DNA from: a candidate division Zixibacteria bacterium RBG-1
Lineage (GTDB): Bacteria > Zixibacteria > MSB-5A5 > DSPP01 > RBG-1
Direction: 5' to 3'
DNA: 64,000 bases
Assembly (NCBI GenBank): GCA_000447245.1
Contig: AUYT01000001.1
Location: forward strand, 2,058,768 to 2,122,767
In this document: positions 1 through 10,111 of the stretch, piece by piece
Position numbering within the stretch: position 1 is the stretch's first letter
Layout of the letters: each line of letters begins with the position of its first letter
The notes under the pieces: model-generated
The model's database searches: none
Told to the model about the DNA's origin: nothing
Seen by the model: only the letters and a program-made list of their open reading frames with translations
Translations under genes and position numbers: made by a program

Positions 1-232
1 AAAACAGGCCTACCGCAAGTTTTTTGATGAGATCTTCGGGCCGGACGGGAAAGTTGAAAAAAAGAATGCCGAGCTGACCAAACCGATTCTGGATAAAATC
101 AACGCTGCTTTAGAAAAGATCGCCAACCAGGATGGTTATGCCTTTATCTTTGACGCGGTCAATGGAAATATCGCCTACGCCAAAAAAACTTTTGACATAA
201 CCGATAAAGTTTTAGCTGAGCTGAATAAGTGA
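1..232 (+). CDS. OmpH/Skp family periplasmic chaperone, C-terminal fragment
   Basis: The window opens inside this gene; the frame with codons at positions 2, 5, 8 is open until TGA at 230-232. The last 76 codons read as the conserved OmpH/Skp end: a lysine-rich helix, then residues like [21 protein letters not shown] and a final [10 protein letters not shown] segment. Skp-type proteins are small periplasmic chaperones that escort unfolded outer-membrane proteins to the BAM machine. The start codon and signal peptide lie outside the window. The stop overlaps the GTG start of lpxD, so the two are probably translationally coupled, as in the widespread bamA-ompH-lpxD arrangement. Confidence 0.85.
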   Translation, partial: KQAYRKFFDEIFGPDGKVEKKNAELTKPILDKINAALEKIANQDGYAFIFDAVNGNIAYAKKTFDITDKVLAELNK

Positions 233-1275
233 AGAAAACCTTAGGGGAAATTGTCCAATCCGTAAAAGGAGAATTATTTGGGGATGCCTCGATAGAAATC
301 TGTGGGGTGGCTGGGTTGCAGGAAGCTCAAAAAGGAGAAATCTCTTTTTTAGCCAACCCCAAATACAAAAATTTTCTGAAATCAACTCGGGCCAGCGCTG
401 TAATAACTAATGAAAAAATTGAAAATTCCCTCCCTTTTGCGGTAGTTAAACATCCTAACCCTCATTTGGCTTTTTCCCAAGTGGTCAAGCTTTTTTATCC
501 GGAAAGAAGAAATTGTCCCGCTGAAATCCACCCCACTGCTATTTTAGGAAAAAACTTAAAATTGGGTCAGTCGGTTCATATCGGAGCTTATGCCGTACTG
601 GAAAATGAGGCGCAAATCGGTGACCGCACCGCAGTTTTATCCGGTAGTTTTATTGGAGAGAAAAGCAAGATTGGTGAGAATTGTCTGATTTATCCTAATG
701 TGACCATCAGGGAGAATGTTATCATAGGCAACAATGTCATTATCCACTCCGGAGCCGTGATTGGGTCTGACGGTTTTGGGTTTGCTTTTGACGGAAAAGT
801 GCATCAGAAAATTCCTCAAATTGGCAATGTGATTATTGAGGATGATGTCGAGATTGGAGCTAATGTGACCATCGACCGGGCCGCCTTAGGTTCCACCAGA
901 GTCGGTAAAGGGAGCAAAATCGACAACCTGGTTCAGATCGGACATTCGGTTGAAATAGGAGAAAACTGCATTTTAGTAGCCCAGGTTGGTATCGGGGGAA
1001 GCACCAAATTGGGAAAATATGTCACCCTAGGTGGACAAGCCGGTTTAGTGGGACATATTGAAATTGGAGATAAAGTTATAGTGGGAGCCCAGGGAGGAGT
1101 TACCAAATCTATTCCTCCCAACACCGTGGTTTCCGGCTATCCGGCCCGGGAACACCACAAAGCCAAAAAACTTGAAGCCAGCTTATCCTTTTTACCCCTT
1201 TATATAGAAAAAATTAAGCGGCTTGAAAAAGAAATCGAGCAGCTGAAAAAAAAGTTGAAAAAAAAGAGCAAATAG
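229..1275 (+). CDS. lpxD: UDP-3-O-(3-hydroxyacyl)glucosamine N-acyltransferase LpxD
   Basis: LpxD adds the N-linked hydroxyacyl chain to UDP-3-O-acyl-glucosamine, the third step of lipid A synthesis, in the cytoplasm. The 348-residue length is usual. Residues 1-100 match the N-terminal uridine-binding domain, about 100-300 is a run of hexapeptide (left-handed beta-helix) repeats, and the end is a charged coiled helix. The catalytic histidine is visible in the NLVQIGHS motif at residue 239, the same number as in E. coli. The GTG start overlaps the OmpH stop and no other start keeps the N-terminal domain. It indicates an LPS-type outer membrane. Confidence 0.96.
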   Translation: MKKTLGEIVQSVKGELFGDASIEICGVAGLQEAQKGEISFLANPKYKNFLKSTRASAVITNEKIENSLPFAVVKHPNPHLAFSQVVKLFYPERRNCPAEIHPTAILGKNLKLGQSVHIGAYAVLENEAQIGDRTAVLSGSFIGEKSKIGENCLIYPNVTIRENVIIGNNVIIHSGAVIGSDGFGFAFDGKVHQKIPQIGNVIIEDDVEIGANVTIDRAALGSTRVGKGSKIDNLVQIGHSVEIGENCILVAQVGIGGSTKLGKYVTLGGQAGLVGHIEIGDKVIVGAQGGVTKSIPPNTVVSGYPAREHHKAKKLEASLSFLPLYIEKIKRLEKEIEQLKKKLKKKSK

Positions 1276-1338
1276 ATTAAGTTAGTAAGGGCAGCAAGCT
1301 TTACGTATTTCATACAGAGTACAAAAGAAGGAGGATGA

Positions 1339-1668
1339 ATGGGTAAGGCGCTGGAGATTACTGATTCGAATTTTGAACAAGAGGTGCTGAAAGAAAAGCT
1401 GCCGGTTTTGGTTGATTTTTGGGCTACCTGGTGCGGTCCCTGTCTGATGATGGCTCCGATTGTGGAGGAGATTGCCCAGGAGTATGCTGGCCGGCTGAAG
1501 GTGGCTAAACTGGATGTCGACCAAAACAACCAAACTTCCATTCAGTATGGTATCAGATCTATTCCTACTTTGTTTTTTTTCAAAGACGGAAAAGTGGTGG
1601 ATCGCATCGTGGGAGCTGTCCCCAAGCAACATTTTGTGGAGAAAATCGAAAAGATTTTAAACAGCTAA
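1339..1668 (+). CDS. trxA: Thioredoxin
   Basis: This is a 109-residue thioredoxin, a cytoplasmic disulfide reductant. The active site WCGPC is at residues 31-35 after the VDFWATW strand, and the cis-proline loop SIPT follows near residue 75. Length and motif order are those of classical TrxA, with no signal peptide. The start is well supported by an AGAAGGAGG Shine-Dalgarno sequence just upstream. A strong intrinsic terminator follows at about 1696-1726, so it closes the transcript begun upstream or forms a short unit of its own. Confidence 0.95.
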   Translation: MGKALEITDSNFEQEVLKEKLPVLVDFWATWCGPCLMMAPIVEEIAQEYAGRLKVAKLDVDQNNQTSIQYGIRSIPTLFFFKDGKVVDRIVGAVPKQHFVEKIEKILNS

Positions 1669-1695
1669 GAGGTAATTGCAAAATAGTAAGCTAAA

Positions 1696-1726
1696 AAAGG
1701 TCAGGTGCAGCTGACCTTTCTTTTTT
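1696..1726 (+). terminator. Intrinsic terminator after thioredoxin gene
   Basis: Perfect 9-bp stem AAAGGTCAG / CTGACCTTT with a 6-nt loop, followed by C and six T. It lies between the thioredoxin stop and the rhomboid gene. Confidence 0.9.
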
Positions 1727-1767
1727 AGTTTTTAACTATTCAATAAGTCAGCCGATATAAATCAAAA

Positions 1768-2586
1768 ATGAGATACTACTCTTCTTCCTACAGCTGGGGT
1801 GGGGGGATGCTTACTCCGGTGGTTAAAATTTTGCTTTTGGGCAATCTGGGAGTCTTTATCCTTCAACATCTGGTGGGCTACCAGCTAATTACCTGGTTTG
1901 GACTGGTGCCTCATCTGGTGATAAACAAGGGATGGCTGTGGCAGGTCGGGTCTTATATGTTCCTGCACGGAGGGCTGTTTCATATCCTGTTCAATATGTT
2001 TGTCTTGTGGATGTTTGGCTGTGAGATTGAGAGGGCTTGGGGACCCAGAGAGTTTTTGAAATATTATCTTTTGTGCGGAATCGGAGCCGGGGCTTTTACC
2101 GTGATATTATCCTGGAATTCCATAGTTCCCACCATTGGGGCTTCCGGGGCTATCTTTGGAATTTTGGTGGCTTATGCCATGCTGTTTCCGGATCGTTTAA
2201 TCTATGTTTATTTTCTGTTTCCGGTTAAGGCCAAATATCTGGTAATCTTTTTTGCGGTAATTGAGTTTTTAGCATCTATAAGACATACTTCCGACGGCAT
2301 CGGGCATTTTGCTCACTTAGGGGGAATGGTGATCGGATTTTTGTATATAAAAGCCGACTGGAGGACCAGAAACCTTTTTACTTTTTTCAAAAATTACCGA
2401 TATAAGAGAGTGATGAAACAGCTGGAAAAGAAAAGAGAAGAAAAAGAAAGATTAATGGAAAGAGTGGACCAGATTCTGGATAAAATCAGCCGGGTGGGGA
2501 TGGAAAATCTGACCAAAGAAGAAAAAAGGATTCTGGAAGAAGCCAGCCATACCCTCTCTGAAAATCAGGAGAGCAAGCTGGGCTAG
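1768..2586 (+). CDS. Rhomboid family intramembrane serine protease
   Basis: Rhomboids cleave transmembrane substrates inside the bilayer with a Ser-His dyad. The 272-residue protein has about six membrane helices between residues 15 and 195. The catalytic serine is in the GASGA motif (Ser126), the catalytic histidine is His183 in AHLGG, and the H-x3-N motif of TM2 (His72, Asn76) is present. The soluble C-terminal 70 residues are a charged helical tail, a common rhomboid add-on. No clear Shine-Dalgarno sequence precedes the ATG. The substrate is unknown. Confidence 0.93.
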   Translation: MRYYSSSYSWGGGMLTPVVKILLLGNLGVFILQHLVGYQLITWFGLVPHLVINKGWLWQVGSYMFLHGGLFHILFNMFVLWMFGCEIERAWGPREFLKYYLLCGIGAGAFTVILSWNSIVPTIGASGAIFGILVAYAMLFPDRLIYVYFLFPVKAKYLVIFFAVIEFLASIRHTSDGIGHFAHLGGMVIGFLYIKADWRTRNLFTFFKNYRYKRVMKQLEKKREEKERLMERVDQILDKISRVGMENLTKEEKRILEEASHTLSENQESKLG

Positions 2587-2621
2587 ATGGCTACAGCCAT
2601 GGTGTAACCAAAAGCTCTTTT

Positions 2622-3761
2622 ATGAGCAAAAAAATTCTGATAGCCGACAAAAGTATAACTATCCGCTCCATTGCCGAGTCCTTGCTAAGACAGAAGGGGT
2701 ATGAAGTTGCTACCGCCGCCGAGCAGGACAAAGCTTTAAGCTCCATCAGGGAATCCCCTCCGGATTTAATCTTTTTGGATTATTCTCTTCCCAGCGTCAG
2801 TTTATCCATTTTTTTGCAGACTCTGAAATCCGAGCCGGAACTGAAAAACGTGCCGGTGGTCTTGATGTTTCCCATCTCGGAATTGAAAAAGCAGGAAAGT
2901 TTAATCCAGAAAGAGAATTTGAGTTACTTGATTAAACCTTTCACCCCCAAAGAGCTTCTGGTCAAAACCGAAGAGTTTATCAAAGAGTTTAAGGCTCCCG
3001 CTCCCCCGCCCAGTTCAGCCAAAAAGAAAAGTAATATTGAGCTGGTGGAAGAGGCTTCAGCTAAGGAAGTGGATGCATTCTTTGATAACCTTATTCCAGA
3101 GGAAGGTACACCGGGTAAAACGGAAAAAGTCTCTTTGCCGGAAGAGGAGGAAGATTTGGTACTGTCTACTTCCTTTGCCGACGTATCGCCGGAGGAGGAA
3201 GAGCCGGAGGCAGTTGATAAACCGCATGATTATGAATGGTTTTTAAGCGAAATGAAAGGTGAGGGGAAAAAACCGGGGGATAAAAAGAAATCAGCTTCTG
3301 CTCCATCAAAATCCAGTCCCAAGACAGAAAAACCGGCTAAAAAGGATGACGAAATTGAGACCAAGAAATTGGATGTCGAGGTACGGGAAATGGGTACTTC
3401 TAAGCTGAAATTGGATAAGATACTCTCCAAGATGAAGGAAAAAGAAGAGGAGGAAGAAGAGGAACCGCTTTCCGGCTATGCCCAGCTGAAAAATGAAAAG
3501 GAAAAAGTCAAAGAAGATTCTATAAAGACCAGCAAGCTTCCGATGGAGTCTATTCTCCCGACCCCCAAAAAGGAACCCTCACCCAAATCAGCTACTCCTA
3601 CGGAAGCCCCACCGGCTTTGGATTATTACAAGATGGTAGATGAGATCGTGGAAGAAGTGTCGGATAAACTGGCTAAGGAGATTGTGAAAAAAATTGACAA
3701 GGAAACGGTTTCAAAACTACTCAAAGAAAAAATCGAGAATCTGAATTTTAAAATCTCCTAA
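2622..3761 (+). CDS. Receiver-domain protein with long acidic/lysine-rich tail
   Basis: Residues 1-115 form a CheY-like receiver domain with phospho-acceptor Asp53 (FLDYSLP) and conserved Lys105 (LIKPF). One of the two acidic pocket residues is replaced (D9-K10 instead of an acidic pair), and the usual Thr/Ser switch after beta-4 is not visible (LMFP). Residues about 130-330 are low-complexity, rich in Glu, Lys, Pro and Ser, and probably disordered. A predicted amphipathic helical end (about 335-379, DYYKMVDEIVEEV) looks like an oligomerisation or partner-binding element. No output domain is recognised. It could be a scaffold or polarity-type protein; function is not assigned. Confidence 0.75.
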   Translation: MSKKILIADKSITIRSIAESLLRQKGYEVATAAEQDKALSSIRESPPDLIFLDYSLPSVSLSIFLQTLKSEPELKNVPVVLMFPISELKKQESLIQKENLSYLIKPFTPKELLVKTEEFIKEFKAPAPPPSSAKKKSNIELVEEASAKEVDAFFDNLIPEEGTPGKTEKVSLPEEEEDLVLSTSFADVSPEEEEPEAVDKPHDYEWFLSEMKGEGKKPGDKKKSASAPSKSSPKTEKPAKKDDEIETKKLDVEVREMGTSKLKLDKILSKMKEKEEEEEEEPLSGYAQLKNEKEKVKEDSIKTSKLPMESILPTPKKEPSPKSATPTEAPPALDYYKMVDEIVEEVSDKLAKEIVKKIDKETVSKLLKEKIENLNFKIS

Positions 3762-4396
3762 CGCACCCGATATTCTTTTAAGACGTAAGTAGCACTCCCC
3801 CAAATCCTTTCCACTGTTAATTTAGTTATGCCAATAGAAGGAGCAAACCAACGAGTGTCGGTATAATCCGGACAATTACAAGTTACAATTCTATAGCAAT
3901 CGTTAAAACTACCGGCCGGAACAGCGATATTTTCAACTGTCTCTACACTATCCGCAATTGCAACCTCGACCGGACAGGCAGCACAGAAACAAGCATCGAT
4001 ATTCCATTCGGCTCCTATCTGTAGAGGAACTTCCAGCAAAATTTTGAATTGACAGCCGTAATCTTTATTCAGATACTCTCTTAATTCATTCCCCTCAAAT
4101 TTTAAATAAGAAATAATGGTGTCCGAGAGATTAGCAGAGTGAAAGGTAATTTTTCTTTTGATAAAGACCGAACTCCCATCTGAAAGAGTGTCATATCCGC
4201 TTATTTCCTCCCTAATTTCTGAATCAAAACAATACCAGTTGCAAATTTTCCCCTCATACACCCAATAATTCCCAACCGCCAAGGGGAATAAATCTTTTAT
4301 TCCTGGAGGACCGGTTGGGTTCTTTTGGCAACTGAATAGAAAAAGAATAATCAGCCCCACCAAGCATATTAAACTTACCTTAAAAGCAAATCTCAT
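3758..4396 (-). CDS. Putative lipoprotein
   Basis: This 212-residue protein starts with a charged N-terminus, a hydrophobic stretch and a lipobox ending in FLFSC (Cys23), so it is probably lipidated and held in an envelope membrane. The mature start FPLAVGNYWVYEG is typical of uncharacterised lipoproteins common in FCB-group genomes. Several cysteines (a WYCF segment, CQFK, CFCAACP, CNCP) suggest disulfides. The ATG has a good Shine-Dalgarno sequence (GGGAGGTAAT on the minus strand). Its stop overlaps the convergent upstream gene by 4 bp. No enzymatic function is recognised. Confidence 0.8.
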   Translation of the reverse strand: MRFAFKVSLICLVGLIILFLFSCQKNPTGPPGIKDLFPLAVGNYWVYEGKICNWYCFDSEIREEISGYDTLSDGSSVFIKRKITFHSANLSDTIISYLKFEGNELREYLNKDYGCQFKILLEVPLQIGAEWNIDACFCAACPVEVAIADSVETVENIAVPAGSFNDCYRIVTCNCPDYTDTRWFAPSIGITKLTVERIWGSATYVLKEYRVR

Positions 4397-4500
4397 ATTA
4401 CCTCCCTATCTGGAGCAGGAAACTTTTATCTCACAATAAATATAAGTGATTTCTATATAAAAAACAAGTGGATTCTTAATAAAAAGAGGTGCTGTTACAC

Positions 4501-4528
4501 TTGAAATTTTATAAGATTATATTATTTT
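4501..4528 (+). promoter_or_regulatory. Sigma70-like promoter for the nucleotidyltransferase gene
   Basis: TTGAAA (4501-4506), 16-bp spacer, TATTTT (4523-4528). The expected transcription start is about 4535, only a few bases before the ATG at 4538, and no Shine-Dalgarno sequence is present, so the mRNA is probably leaderless. Confidence 0.5.
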
Positions 4529-4537
4529 AGGAATCTA

Positions 4538-5497
4538 ATGAAAATCATCATCCCCGCAGCCGGAGTCGGCACCCGTCTAAGACCGCATACATATTCAGAA
4601 CCCAAAGCTTTGCTAAATGTCGCCGGGAAACCCATCTTAGGGCATATTTTAGATAATCTTAAGCCTCTAGGCCCTAAGGAGGTAATCTTTGTAATTGGCT
4701 TTTTGGGTCATAAATTAATTGATTTTGTGAAAAAAAATTATAAATTTAAGACCAATTTTGTGAAGCAAAAAAAACTTTTGGGTTTGGGACATGCGATTTA
4801 TTTGACCAGAAATTTTATCAGCCAGGAGCCGGCTTTAATTATTTTAGGCGATACCATCATTGATTCAGATTTGAAATTTGTAAAAAAGAGTAAATACAAT
4901 CTTTTGGGAACTTGTGAGGTTAAAGATCCCCAAAGATTCGGAATTGCAGAGGTCCAAAATGGCTGGGTTAAAAAATTGACCGAAAAGCTAAAAAGACCGA
5001 AAGGTAATTTGGCTTTGGTGGGTGTTTATTATATAAAAGATACCAATTTGTTCAAACAGTGCTTGAATGAGATTGTAGGAAATGGTAAAATGACTAAAGG
5101 GGAATATCAATTGACTGATGTTTTACAAAAGATGATTGATAAAAAAGCTAAATTCAAAACTTTTGAAGTCCAGGGCTGGCACGATTGCGGAAAAATTGAA
5201 ACGCTATTGCAGACCAACCGTTATCTTTTAATGAGAAATGGTTTTCCCTCCAGCAAACAAATCCCTGGGTCTGTAACCCTTCCCCCGGTTTTTATTTCAC
5301 CTCAAGCCAAAATTGAAAACTCGGTAATCGGGCCTTTTGTCACAGTGGGGGATAAAGCTTGGATAAAAAATTCTGTAGTTTTTGATTCTATTGTCAATGA
5401 GAAAGCACAAGTGTTGCACACTATTTTGAATGCTCAAGTCGTCAGGAAAAATGCGTTGGTAAATGAAAATGATTGGCCATTCATCAATTTAAGTTAA
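4538..5497 (+). CDS. Sugar-1-phosphate nucleotidyltransferase (RmlA/GlmU-like)
   Basis: The enzyme would join a sugar-1-phosphate to a nucleotide to give an NDP-sugar for envelope glycans. The N-terminus holds the family signature ([14 protein letters not shown] then EPKALL, residues 5-27), the GDTI metal site is near residue 108, and a short left-handed beta-helix tail (about 245-310: [20 protein letters not shown]) follows. The sugar and nucleotide cannot be read from the sequence: glucose-1-phosphate thymidylyl-/uridylyltransferase or a mannose-1-phosphate relative are all possible. metK follows 22 bp downstream. Confidence 0.88.
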   Translation: MKIIIPAAGVGTRLRPHTYSEPKALLNVAGKPILGHILDNLKPLGPKEVIFVIGFLGHKLIDFVKKNYKFKTNFVKQKKLLGLGHAIYLTRNFISQEPALIILGDTIIDSDLKFVKKSKYNLLGTCEVKDPQRFGIAEVQNGWVKKLTEKLKRPKGNLALVGVYYIKDTNLFKQCLNEIVGNGKMTKGEYQLTDVLQKMIDKKAKFKTFEVQGWHDCGKIETLLQTNRYLLMRNGFPSSKQIPGSVTLPPVFISPQAKIENSVIGPFVTVGDKAWIKNSVVFDSIVNEKAQVLHTILNAQVVRKNALVNENDWPFINLS

Positions 5498-5519
5498 GTT
5501 TTTAACTTCAGGAGGAAAG

Positions 5520-6683
5520 TTGAATAACAAAGACTTCTTTTTTACATCCGAATCAGTGACCGAAGGGCATCCGGATAAAGTTTGCGACCAGATTTCAGAT
5601 GCGGTTCTAGACGAAGTGCTCAAACAAGATTCTAAGGGGAGGGTGGCATGTGAAACTTTTATAACGGTAGGATTGGTAATTGTGGGAGGAGAGATAACCA
5701 CTACCGGTTACGCGGATATTGGGGGTTTAACCAGAAATCTTATCAAAGATATCGGCTACACTGATGCCAAATATGGTTTCAACTATCAAACCTGTTCGGT
5801 TTTAAATGCTATTGGAGAGCAATCACCGGATATTTCTCAAGGGGTTGATATCGGCGGTGCTGGTGACCAGGGTTTAATGATTGGATACGCTTGTAATGAA
5901 ACTCCAGAACTGATGCCTATGTCGATTATGCTGGCACATAAGTTAACCAAAAGATTAGCGGAGGTGAGAAAGACAAAGCTTGTACCTTATTTAGGTCCGG
6001 ACGGTAAATCGCAAGTCACAATCCAATATCAAAATGGAAAACCCACCAGAGTAGAAGCCGTGGTCATTTCCTGTCAACATACCGAAGAGATTTTGGATAA
6101 AAGCGGTAAGACTATCACCCCAGAAGCTGTGGAAGAAATTAAACAACAAGTGATCTTCTCTGTGATTGAGGAAAAGTTAAGAGATAAAAATACCAAATAT
6201 TATATCAACCCCACTGGTAAATTTGTGGTGGGAGGACCTCAATCAGACACCGGTATGACCGGTAGAAAAATTATTGTGGATACTTATGGCGGGATGTGCC
6301 CTCATGGTGGAGGAGCTTTTTCCGGAAAAGACCCTACTAAAGTAGACCGCTCTGCCAGTTATATGGCACGCTATATTGCTAAAAATATTGTAGCTACTGG
6401 TGTGGTGGAACAGTGCTCTATCCAGCTGGCTTATGCCATCGGAATAAAAGAACCGGTATCTATTTATGTGGATACTTCAGGAGGAAAAGAGATTCCTAAT
6501 TCTAAATTATTAGAATTAATTAGAAAAATTTTTGTGCTAACCCCCCAAGGGATTATGGATATGTTAAATTTAAGAAGACCTATTTATAAAAAAACTGCCG
6601 CCTATGGACATTTTGGAAGAAACGAACCAGAATTTACTTGGGAAAAAACAGATAAAGTCAACGACTTACTGAAAGGATTATAA
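5520..6683 (+). CDS. metK: S-adenosylmethionine synthase
   Basis: MetK makes S-adenosylmethionine from methionine and ATP. The 387-residue protein has the N-terminal [20 protein letters not shown] motif (catalytic His17), the GAGDQG nucleotide loop and the glycine-rich [16 protein letters not shown] segment. The start is TTG at 5520, decided by GGAGG a few bases upstream and by the motif beginning directly afterwards; no ATG is available before the conserved region. ahcY starts 1 nt after the stop, so synthesis of SAM and clearance of its product are co-transcribed. Confidence 0.97.
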   Translation: MNNKDFFFTSESVTEGHPDKVCDQISDAVLDEVLKQDSKGRVACETFITVGLVIVGGEITTTGYADIGGLTRNLIKDIGYTDAKYGFNYQTCSVLNAIGEQSPDISQGVDIGGAGDQGLMIGYACNETPELMPMSIMLAHKLTKRLAEVRKTKLVPYLGPDGKSQVTIQYQNGKPTRVEAVVISCQHTEEILDKSGKTITPEAVEEIKQQVIFSVIEEKLRDKNTKYYINPTGKFVVGGPQSDTGMTGRKIIVDTYGGMCPHGGGAFSGKDPTKVDRSASYMARYIAKNIVATGVVEQCSIQLAYAIGIKEPVSIYVDTSGGKEIPNSKLLELIRKIFVLTPQGIMDMLNLRRPIYKKTAAYGHFGRNEPEFTWEKTDKVNDLLKGL

Positions 6684-6684
6684 A

Positions 6685-7941
6685 ATGCAATATGATGTCA
6701 AAGATTTGAAATTAGCCAAAGCCGGTAGATTACGAATCGAATGGGCTGAAAAAAATATGCCGGTCTTAAGATTAATCAGAAAACAGTTTGAAAAACAAAA
6801 ACCTTTAAAAGGTAAACAGATTGCGGCCTGTCTGCATGTCACTACCGAGACCGCCAATTTGATGGTTACCCTAAAAGCTGGTGGAGCTAAAGTGGCTTTA
6901 TGTGCTTCCAATCCTTTATCTACTCAAGATGATGCGGCTGCCAGTTTAGTCAAGGATTTCGGGATTCCAGTCTTTGCTATCAAAGGGGAGGATAACAAAA
7001 CTTATTACAAACATATCAAAAGTACCTTGAGTTTAAAACCACAAATTACAATGGATGATGGAGCTGATTTGGTTTCCACTTTGCATACCGGTCGAACTGA
7101 CTTGGTAAAAAATATAATTGGAGGAACAGAGGAGACTACCACCGGAGTTATTCGATTGAGAAGTTTGGAAAAACAAAATTTGTTAAAATTTCCTATTATT
7201 TCTGTCAACGATTCTAAAACTAAACATTGGTTTGACAATAGATATGGAACTGGTCAGTCCACCTTAGATGGAATTTTAAGGGCTACTAATATTCTGTTTG
7301 CTGGTTTAAAAGTGGTGGTTTGCGGTTACGGTTGGTGTGGACGTGGTTTTGCGTCAAGAGCTAAAGGTATGGGAGCGGATGTGATTGTGACCGAAGTTGA
7401 CCCCTTGAAGGCCTTGGAAGCTACCATGGATGGGTATAAAGTGATTCCGATTGATGCAGCGGCCAAAATCGGAGATTTATTTGTGACTTTGACCGGGGAT
7501 GTCTCTGTTATAAGGAAAGAACATTTTTTGAAAATGAAAGATGGTGCCATTATGGCTAATTCCGGTCATTTCAATGTGGAAATCGATATTGAAGGTTTGA
7601 AGAAAATTTCCAAGTCCAAGAGAAAAACCAGAGAGTTTGTGGAGGAGTTCACATTAAGAAACGGAAAAAGAATTAATCTTTTAGGAGACGGAAGATTAAT
7701 CAATCTGGCAGCAGCCGAAGGTCATCCGGCCACGGTAATGGATATGTCTTTTGCCAATCAATCCTTGGCAGCAGAGTATTTGGCTACCCATGGCAAAAAA
7801 TTACAAAAGAAAGTTTATCCAGTTCCAGAAACAATTGACCAAAAAATTGCTAAATTGAAATTAGAAGCTATGGGAGTGAAAATTGACCAGCTGACTCCGG
7901 AGCAGAAAAAATATCTGACTTCCTGGGAACTGGGGACTTAA
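6685..7941 (+). CDS. ahcY: Adenosylhomocysteinase
   Basis: AhcY hydrolyses S-adenosylhomocysteine to adenosine and homocysteine with a tightly bound NAD. Visible motifs are the substrate region near [11 protein letters not shown], the catalytic [21 protein letters not shown] block (about 169-190), the Rossmann GYGWCGRG loop (about 213-220) and a final [10 protein letters not shown] segment. At 418 residues it belongs to the shorter archaeal/thermophile-like size class rather than the longer proteobacterial form. It follows metK by 1 nt in a SAM-recycling operon. Confidence 0.96.
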   Translation: MQYDVKDLKLAKAGRLRIEWAEKNMPVLRLIRKQFEKQKPLKGKQIAACLHVTTETANLMVTLKAGGAKVALCASNPLSTQDDAAASLVKDFGIPVFAIKGEDNKTYYKHIKSTLSLKPQITMDDGADLVSTLHTGRTDLVKNIIGGTEETTTGVIRLRSLEKQNLLKFPIISVNDSKTKHWFDNRYGTGQSTLDGILRATNILFAGLKVVVCGYGWCGRGFASRAKGMGADVIVTEVDPLKALEATMDGYKVIPIDAAAKIGDLFVTLTGDVSVIRKEHFLKMKDGAIMANSGHFNVEIDIEGLKKISKSKRKTREFVEEFTLRNGKRINLLGDGRLINLAAAEGHPATVMDMSFANQSLAAEYLATHGKKLQKKVYPVPETIDQKIAKLKLEAMGVKIDQLTPEQKKYLTSWELGT

Positions 7942-7979
7942 CCTTTAGGTTTTAGGTGGACTTTAGCAGAGGGGAGATA

Positions 7980-8945
7980 ATGACCTTATCTAAAATCTTC
8001 TTAATAGCTGTTGCACTATTTTCACTTGCCATTCCGGTTTGGGCTGTGGAATTGGTCAAGGGAGAAAATCTGGTTGAATTACATTTCCTTTTACAATTAA
8101 GAAGAGTTGATTTCGGACAAAGTCACACTTCCATTAATAACGAAGGCCAAGTTTATTCAGGATTTATCGCCAAAAGAGGTGAGATTAGATTAGAGGGGAG
8201 TCTGAATGAGGAAAATCTGCGCTGGGGTATAATGCTGGACCCGATTGGGCTATCCAACAAAATTACCCAGGATGCCTATATTTCCCTGGAATATATTCCG
8301 TTCTTTAATATAAAAATGGGTCAGTTTAAGTATCCCCAAAATTTAGATGGCCGTACCTCAAATGCTAAACTCATAATGATCGAGCGCTCAATTTTAGGCA
8401 GAACTTTTGGAACCAAAAGGGATCTGGGAATAGAATTCAGCTACAATCATAAATATTTTGAGTATGCCCTGGGTTTGGTCAATGGCAGCGGCCAAAATAA
8501 TCCTGAAAATAACGACAAAAAAGATTGGGTCGCCAGGGTTTTGGCAAAGCCGGTTCCATATATAAGCTTAGGTGGTTCCATCTACAGAGGCAGACAGCCA
8601 AGCGGAATAACCCAGAGAACCGCAGCCGAGGTAAAATTCAATTATAAAAATTTTATTTTACAATCAGAATATCAGGTGGGGAAAGATAGCAGCTTGGAAA
8701 GATGGGGGGTGTATCTGCAAGCATCTTATCAAGTAGGGAACATAGTACAACCTTGCCTGAGAGGCGAAATCTGGGAACCAGGAAAAAATAATCTTAAGGA
8801 TAAAAAGTCTATTATCGCTGGAGGTATTAATTTTTTTTTGAAAGGAGAGAGTACTAAAATTTCCTTTAATTATTTTCTGGTCACAGAAGAGACCAATGAA
8901 ACCGACAATAATGAATTTATTATGCAGTGGCAGTTGAGCTTTTAA
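7980..8945 (+). CDS. Outer-membrane porin, phosphate-selective porin O/P type
   Basis: A 321-residue secreted beta-barrel. The signal peptide (MTLSKIFLIAVALFSLAIPVWA) follows the ATG at 7980, which is preceded by GAGGGGAG; a GTG 24 bp upstream is in frame but lacks a ribosome site. The mature protein alternates aromatic strands and turns, with the IKMGQFKYPQNLDGRTSNAKLIMIERS-type region (about 105-130) characteristic of OprO/OprP-like porins, and ends in an aromatic C-terminal strand (MQWQLSF) as BAM substrates do. Probable role: small-solute or anion channel. Substrate is not predictable. Confidence 0.75.
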   Translation: MTLSKIFLIAVALFSLAIPVWAVELVKGENLVELHFLLQLRRVDFGQSHTSINNEGQVYSGFIAKRGEIRLEGSLNEENLRWGIMLDPIGLSNKITQDAYISLEYIPFFNIKMGQFKYPQNLDGRTSNAKLIMIERSILGRTFGTKRDLGIEFSYNHKYFEYALGLVNGSGQNNPENNDKKDWVARVLAKPVPYISLGGSIYRGRQPSGITQRTAAEVKFNYKNFILQSEYQVGKDSSLERWGVYLQASYQVGNIVQPCLRGEIWEPGKNNLKDKKSIIAGGINFFLKGESTKISFNYFLVTEETNETDNNEFIMQWQLSF

Positions 8946-8957
8946 CCTTCTTTGAAT

Positions 8958-10043
8958 TTACTTTCTGGCTCTAAATAAAACCCCCAATCCCAAAATCCCG
9001 AAAATTATATTCCCTCCCCAGGCCGAAAGCCAGGGAGGCAATTTCTGGTTATATCCCAGTGATTGTCCGATTTTAAACAGGATATAATAAATGAAACCGA
9101 CAATAACAGTAACTCCGAAATTAAAAGCCAGGCCGGATCTGCGGGGGTGGGCTGCCAGAGGAGCCCCGAATAAGACAATAATAAAATTGAGCAGAGAAAA
9201 AGAAAATAAAACATATTTATTCACCTGCTCTCTGGTCACATCTTTGCCCGATTTCTGCCTGAGCTTTATGTAACTGGATAATTCCTTTAGATTCATCTGG
9301 TCCGGGGTCTTCTGCTCTCTGGAAAAAAGCTCCGGTTTGACTTTTAAGTCATACCGGACCCAGGAAGAAAAGGTCTCATATTTTTCGGCTTGAAATGAAG
9401 TATCTTCGAAAACCCGCACTCTTCCCTTTTCCAAAAGCCAGCCCGGATTTTTCCACACCACATTCTGGGCTTCCAACCACTCCACCAATTTCTCATCCTC
9501 AAATCTTTGAAACAAAGCGTCCACCCCTTGCTTCAATTTGGTATCATAGATTTTGAAATGAAAAATCCAGCCCCCCTCTCCCTGAGCAAAAAGATCGATT
9601 ATTTGGGCCTGTTCCGGTGAGTAAATTTTTTCGAATTTGATTTTTTTAATAGCCACCTTTTTTTGGTTGGCATGGGGAACCACATATCCCTTAAAAAGGA
9701 TTACCAAAATAGAGATTACCAGTGCCAAAATATAAAGGGGAGCTAGTATGCGGTATAAACTGTTGCCTGAGGATTTCAGGGCTGTAATTTCATGGTTTTT
9801 GCTCAAAATCCCGATGGAAAATAAAGTGGACAAAAGCATGGCTACCGGAATGACTAACGCTAAGACTTCCGGGAGGGAGTATAAATAATATTGGGTCACA
9901 TCCACCAATTTGGCTTTGTGGTCGATGAAATAATCTATCTGCTCGATTAGATTTACCAAAATGAAGATGACCGATAAAGCCAGCAGGCCGAAAAAAAGGA
10001 CTTTTAAAAACTGGCTGATTAAATAGCGGTCTAAAATTTTCAA
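8958..10043 (-). CDS. lptG: LPS export permease, LptG-type (YjgP/YjgQ)
   Basis: LptF and LptG form the membrane part of the LptB2FG transporter that extracts LPS from the inner membrane. The 361-residue protein has paired N-terminal helices (LISQFLKVLFFGLLALSVIFI), a jelly-roll periplasmic domain (about 110-255) and C-terminal helices with the family's FGAPLAAHPRRSG motif. It follows the longer paralogue on the minus strand by 68 bp. The F/G assignment rests on order only, first gene as lptF and second as lptG. Confidence 0.88.
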   Translation of the reverse strand: MKILDRYLISQFLKVLFFGLLALSVIFILVNLIEQIDYFIDHKAKLVDVTQYYLYSLPEVLALVIPVAMLLSTLFSIGILSKNHEITALKSSGNSLYRILAPLYILALVISILVILFKGYVVPHANQKKVAIKKIKFEKIYSPEQAQIIDLFAQGEGGWIFHFKIYDTKLKQGVDALFQRFEDEKLVEWLEAQNVVWKNPGWLLEKGRVRVFEDTSFQAEKYETFSSWVRYDLKVKPELFSREQKTPDQMNLKELSSYIKLRQKSGKDVTREQVNKYVLFSFSLLNFIIVLFGAPLAAHPRRSGLAFNFGVTVIVGFIYYILFKIGQSLGYNQKLPPWLSAWGGNIIFGILGLGVLFRARK

Positions 10044-10111
10044 AAAAGCTTCTCCCTTATTTTGCTAATCACTCATTATTTTAATTCTCCCAAGATAAGA
10101 CAATCCGGATA